This document shows positions 5,745 to 7,317 of a stretch of 7,317 nucleotides of DNA, piece by piece. How positions within the stretch are numbered: the stretch's first letter is position 1; each line of letters starts with the position of its first letter. The notes below the pieces were generated by a model, which was given only the letters and a program-made list of their open reading frames with translations, made no database searches and was not told the DNA's origin. Source of the stretch: an uncultured Pirellulales bacterium (GTDB lineage: Bacteria; Planctomycetota; Planctomycetia; Pirellulales; Lacipirellulaceae); the NCBI GenBank assembly GCA_947258835.1, contig CAMYJY010000098.1, positions 1 to 7,317 on the forward strand. Reading direction: 5' to 3'. Position numbers and translations under genes: made by a program.

Positions 5745-6443
5745 ATGGTTGAGGTGCGGGCTACGTCAGGCAAACAGCGGGCCGCTCGTCAGAACTCTGC
5801 AGGAACGCGGGTGAAGAAATTGGCGACCAAGGTGGTGCGGCGTTTGCGGGCAGACTATCCGGAGGCTCCTTGCGCGCTGGTCCATGATTCTCCCTTCCAG
5901 TTGCTCATCGCCACGATTCTTTCTGCGCAGTGCACGGATGAGCGGGTGAACTTAGTAACCCGGGAGCTGTTTAAAAAATACAAGACCCCGCGCGACTTCG
6001 CCGTGGCACCCCTCAGACAAATTGAGCGTAGCATTCAGAGTACGGGATTCTTCCGTAACAAGGCCAAGAATATCAAGGCCTGCAGCCGCGCGCTGGTGGA
6101 CCAATATGCCGGCCGTGTGCCCCCCGACATGGAGTCCTTGGTCGCCTTGGCCGGCGTGGGACGCAAAACGGCCAATGTGGTGTTGGGGACTGCCTTTGGG
6201 CAGGCGGAGGGCGTGGTGGTCGATACGCACGTGGGACGGATCAGCCGTCGTCTGGGGCTGACCCAGCACCGCGATGCGGTCAAGGTAGAGCAGGATTTGA
6301 TGAAAATTTTGCCACAGAGCGAGTGGATTGATTTCTCGCATCGCATGATCCATCATGGGCGTGCCATTTGCGCTGCCCGCCGTCCGCGGTGCGAAGATTG
6401 TTCGATGCAGAAGTTTTGTCCGCGGATTGGCGTGGGTGATTGA
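5745..6443 (+). CDS. nth: Endonuclease III, 4Fe-4S DNA glycosylase/AP lyase
   Basis: Removes oxidised pyrimidines from DNA and cuts the resulting abasic site, opening base-excision repair. The 232-residue product has the full Nth architecture: a helical core (PFQLLIATILSAQCTDERVN from 50), the helix-hairpin-helix LAGVGRKTANVVLG at 135-148 with catalytic K141, and catalytic D160 in VVVDTHVGR. The C-terminal iron-sulfur motif has C209, C216, C219 and C225 in the expected C-X6-C-X2-C-X5-C spacing. The K141-D160 distance is one residue longer than in E. coli Nth. It is slightly longer than typical members because of a basic N-terminal extension of about 22 residues. The ATG at 5745 has AGGA seven bases upstream. 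A GTG at 5811, also preceded by AGGA, would give a protein without the extension and is a real alternative. It is followed 31 bases later by dcd on the same strand. Confidence 0.96.
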   Translation: MVEVRATSGKQRAARQNSAGTRVKKLATKVVRRLRADYPEAPCALVHDSPFQLLIATILSAQCTDERVNLVTRELFKKYKTPRDFAVAPLRQIERSIQSTGFFRNKAKNIKACSRALVDQYAGRVPPDMESLVALAGVGRKTANVVLGTAFGQAEGVVVDTHVGRISRRLGLTQHRDAVKVEQDLMKILPQSEWIDFSHRMIHHGRAICAARRPRCEDCSMQKFCPRIGVGD

Positions 6444-6474
6444 TGTCGCAGCAGCAGGAGCGGGAGATTTTGAA

Positions 6475-7050
6475 ATGATTCTTTCAGGAAGAGAAATTGT
6501 ACAGCGGATGGGCGACCAGATTGAAATCGAGCCCTTTGACCCGGCACGCGTGAATCCGAACAGCTACAATCTGTCGCTCCACGACGAGCTGATGGTGTAT
6601 GAAGAGGTTGTGCTGGACATGGCCAAGGCCAATCGTGTGCGGCGGATCGCGATTCCGCCGGAGGGCATGGTGCTCAGCCCGAACCAGCTCTATTTGGGAC
6701 GCACGGCGGAACGGACCGCCACCAACGGTTTGGTGCCCCAGATCGAGGGACGTTCTTCGGTGGGGCGGTTGGGGCTGTTTGTGCACGTCACGGCCGGTTT
6801 TGGTGACGCGGGGTTTGCCGGCTACTGGACGTTGGAAATGTTTGCCGTCCAGCCCGTGCGGATCTACGCGGGGATCGAAATCTGTCAGATCATCTATCAC
6901 GAGTTGTGTGGTCAAGTCGACGCTTATGCCAGCAAGTACCAACACAACCACGACATCCAGCCCAGCCTGATGTTCGAGGAGCTCGATCCGGAGCACCAAA
7001 ACGATCCGCAGCTACCACTGAACTTCGGCTTGGAAAGATCGCATAGTTGA
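6475..7050 (+). CDS. dcd: dCTP deaminase
   Basis: Deaminates dCTP to dUTP, feeding dTMP synthesis; members form trimers of the dUTPase fold in the cytoplasm. The 191-residue length is typical. Key segments are NPNSYNLSLHDEL at 27-39, IEGRSSVGRLGLFVHVTAGF at 90-109 with the nucleotide-binding Arg/Ser motif, GYWTLEM at 116-122 with E121 as the expected catalytic base, and SKYQHNHDIQPSLMFEEL at 153-170 as the C-terminal lid. The TAGF-containing loop resembles enzymes that both deaminate dCTP and hydrolyse dUTP, such as that of Mycobacterium tuberculosis, so a bifunctional enzyme is possible but not shown. The ATG at 6475 has GGGAG eight bases upstream. The frame is open back to 6355 but that part overlaps nth and has no Dcd likeness. 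The gap to nth is 31 bases, so the two are probably one transcript. No terminator is evident before the repeat array. Confidence 0.96.
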   Translation: MILSGREIVQRMGDQIEIEPFDPARVNPNSYNLSLHDELMVYEEVVLDMAKANRVRRIAIPPEGMVLSPNQLYLGRTAERTATNGLVPQIEGRSSVGRLGLFVHVTAGFGDAGFAGYWTLEMFAVQPVRIYAGIEICQIIYHELCGQVDAYASKYQHNHDIQPSLMFEELDPEHQNDPQLPLNFGLERSHS

Positions 7051-7051
7051 A

Positions 7052-7317
7052 GAGTTGCGAGTTGCGAGTTGCGAGTTGCGGGTTGTGTGTGGCAGGGGCT
7101 GAGAGTTACGAGTTACGAGTTGTTTGTGGCGTAGCTTGTTGGCGGGGTCTGGGGCGATTTTTGCCGCAGCGTTTTGTTGCGGATTCACTGCTCCTAACTC
7201 GCGCAGAGTTGCGAGTTGCGAGTTGCGAGTTGCGGGTTGCGGGTTGTGTGTGGCGTAGCTTGTTGGCGGGGTTTGAGAGTTGCGAGTTACGAGTTGCGAG
7301 TTGCGGGTTGTGTGTGG
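7052..7317. repeat. Short tandem heptamer repeat array (GAGTTGC family), continuing past the right edge
   Basis: Four blocks of seven-base units occur: 7052-7086 (four GAGTTGC then GGGTTGT), 7103-7123 (two GAGTTAC then GAGTTGT), 7206-7247 (four GAGTTGC, GGGTTGC, GGGTTGT) and 7277-7311 (GAGTTGC, GAGTTAC, two GAGTTGC, GGGTTGT). Three of the four blocks end in GGGTTGT followed by GTGTGG. Period seven is not a coding period and I see no gene in this stretch. It starts two bases after the dcd stop. A CCGCA/TGCGG hairpin at 7164-7182 lies between blocks 2 and 3. Similar heptamer arrays are familiar from cyanobacteria and, as I recall, planctomycetes; their role is unsettled. Confidence 0.9.
7126..7272. 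repeat. Identical 23-base spacer after two of the heptamer blocks
   Basis: A 23-base segment beginning GTGGCGTAGC and ending GGCGGGGT occurs at 7126-7148 and again, identically, at 7250-7272, exactly 124 bases apart. Each copy directly follows a heptamer block and is followed by TCTG or TTTG. The array is therefore built of compound units (heptamer run plus fixed tail), which suggests duplication of whole units as well as slippage of single heptamers. Confidence 0.85.

Noticed and set aside
5527..5814. Plus-strand open frame of 95 codons ahead of and overlapping nth
   Set aside because: The product is an Arg/Pro-rich sequence without motifs, its ATG has no convincing ribosome-binding site and it overlaps nth out of frame.
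6355..6474. N-terminal extension of Dcd
   Set aside because: It overlaps nth in another frame; Dcd proteins start at the MILSGREI-type sequence, and GGGAG precedes the ATG at 6475 at good spacing.
7164..7182. Terminator for nth-dcd (CCGCA/TGCGG hairpin)
   Set aside because: The stem has five base pairs with a nine-base loop and no T-run follows on the plus strand; it is also over 110 bases past the dcd stop.
7052..7317. CRISPR array
   Set aside because: The units are seven bases in direct tandem without unique spacers of constant length, and no cas gene is present.

Overview
The window holds six protein-coding genes in two divergent groups, separated by a regulatory gap of about 680 bases, and ends in an array of short tandem repeats. 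High GC, the style of the proteins and the GAGTTGC-type heptamer repeats suggest a planctomycete, perhaps of the Pirellulaceae. That is an impression from family resemblance, with no marker gene here to prove it.

Minus-strand group, in order of transcription: a stand-alone Lon-substrate-binding-domain protein (5061-4324), GTP cyclohydrolase I FolE (4171-3542), a large flavin/iron-sulfur dehydrogenase of the D-2-hydroxy-acid type (3421-461), and the first 154 residues of a class V aminotransferase of the cysteine desulfurase family (464 to beyond the left edge). The last two overlap by ATGA. The ribosome-binding site of the aminotransferase lies inside a perfect inverted repeat, which points to translational coupling. 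The folE-dehydrogenase gap contains a sequence resembling the T-arm and 3' acceptor strand of a tRNA, with no matching 5' half. The Lon-folE gap contains a 21-base tandem duplication.

Plus-strand group: endonuclease III Nth (5745-6443) and dCTP deaminase Dcd (6475-7050), 31 bases apart and probably co-transcribed. Both concern pyrimidines: Nth removes oxidised ones from DNA, and Dcd supplies dUTP for thymidylate synthesis. A good sigma-70-type promoter (TTGACA, 16 bases, CACAAT at 5483-5510) lies about 230 bases upstream of nth. Just downstream of its expected start point is a perfect GAAC-N4-GTTC box of the kind bound by LexA in Gram-positive bacteria, so nth-dcd may be under DNA-damage control.

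Right end: from 7052 to the edge there are four blocks of a degenerate heptamer (GAGTTGC/GAGTTAC/GGGTTGC), two of them followed by the same 23-base spacer, so the array has a higher-order period of about 124 bases. The array continues past the window.

Most of the window is ordinary housekeeping and metabolic coding sequence. I did not find a clear undescribed system such as a defence locus, CRISPR array or mobile element. The points most worth checking are the LexA-like box before nth, the hairpin over the ribosome-binding site at the dehydrogenase/aminotransferase overlap, the tRNA-like fragment, and the compound heptamer array.
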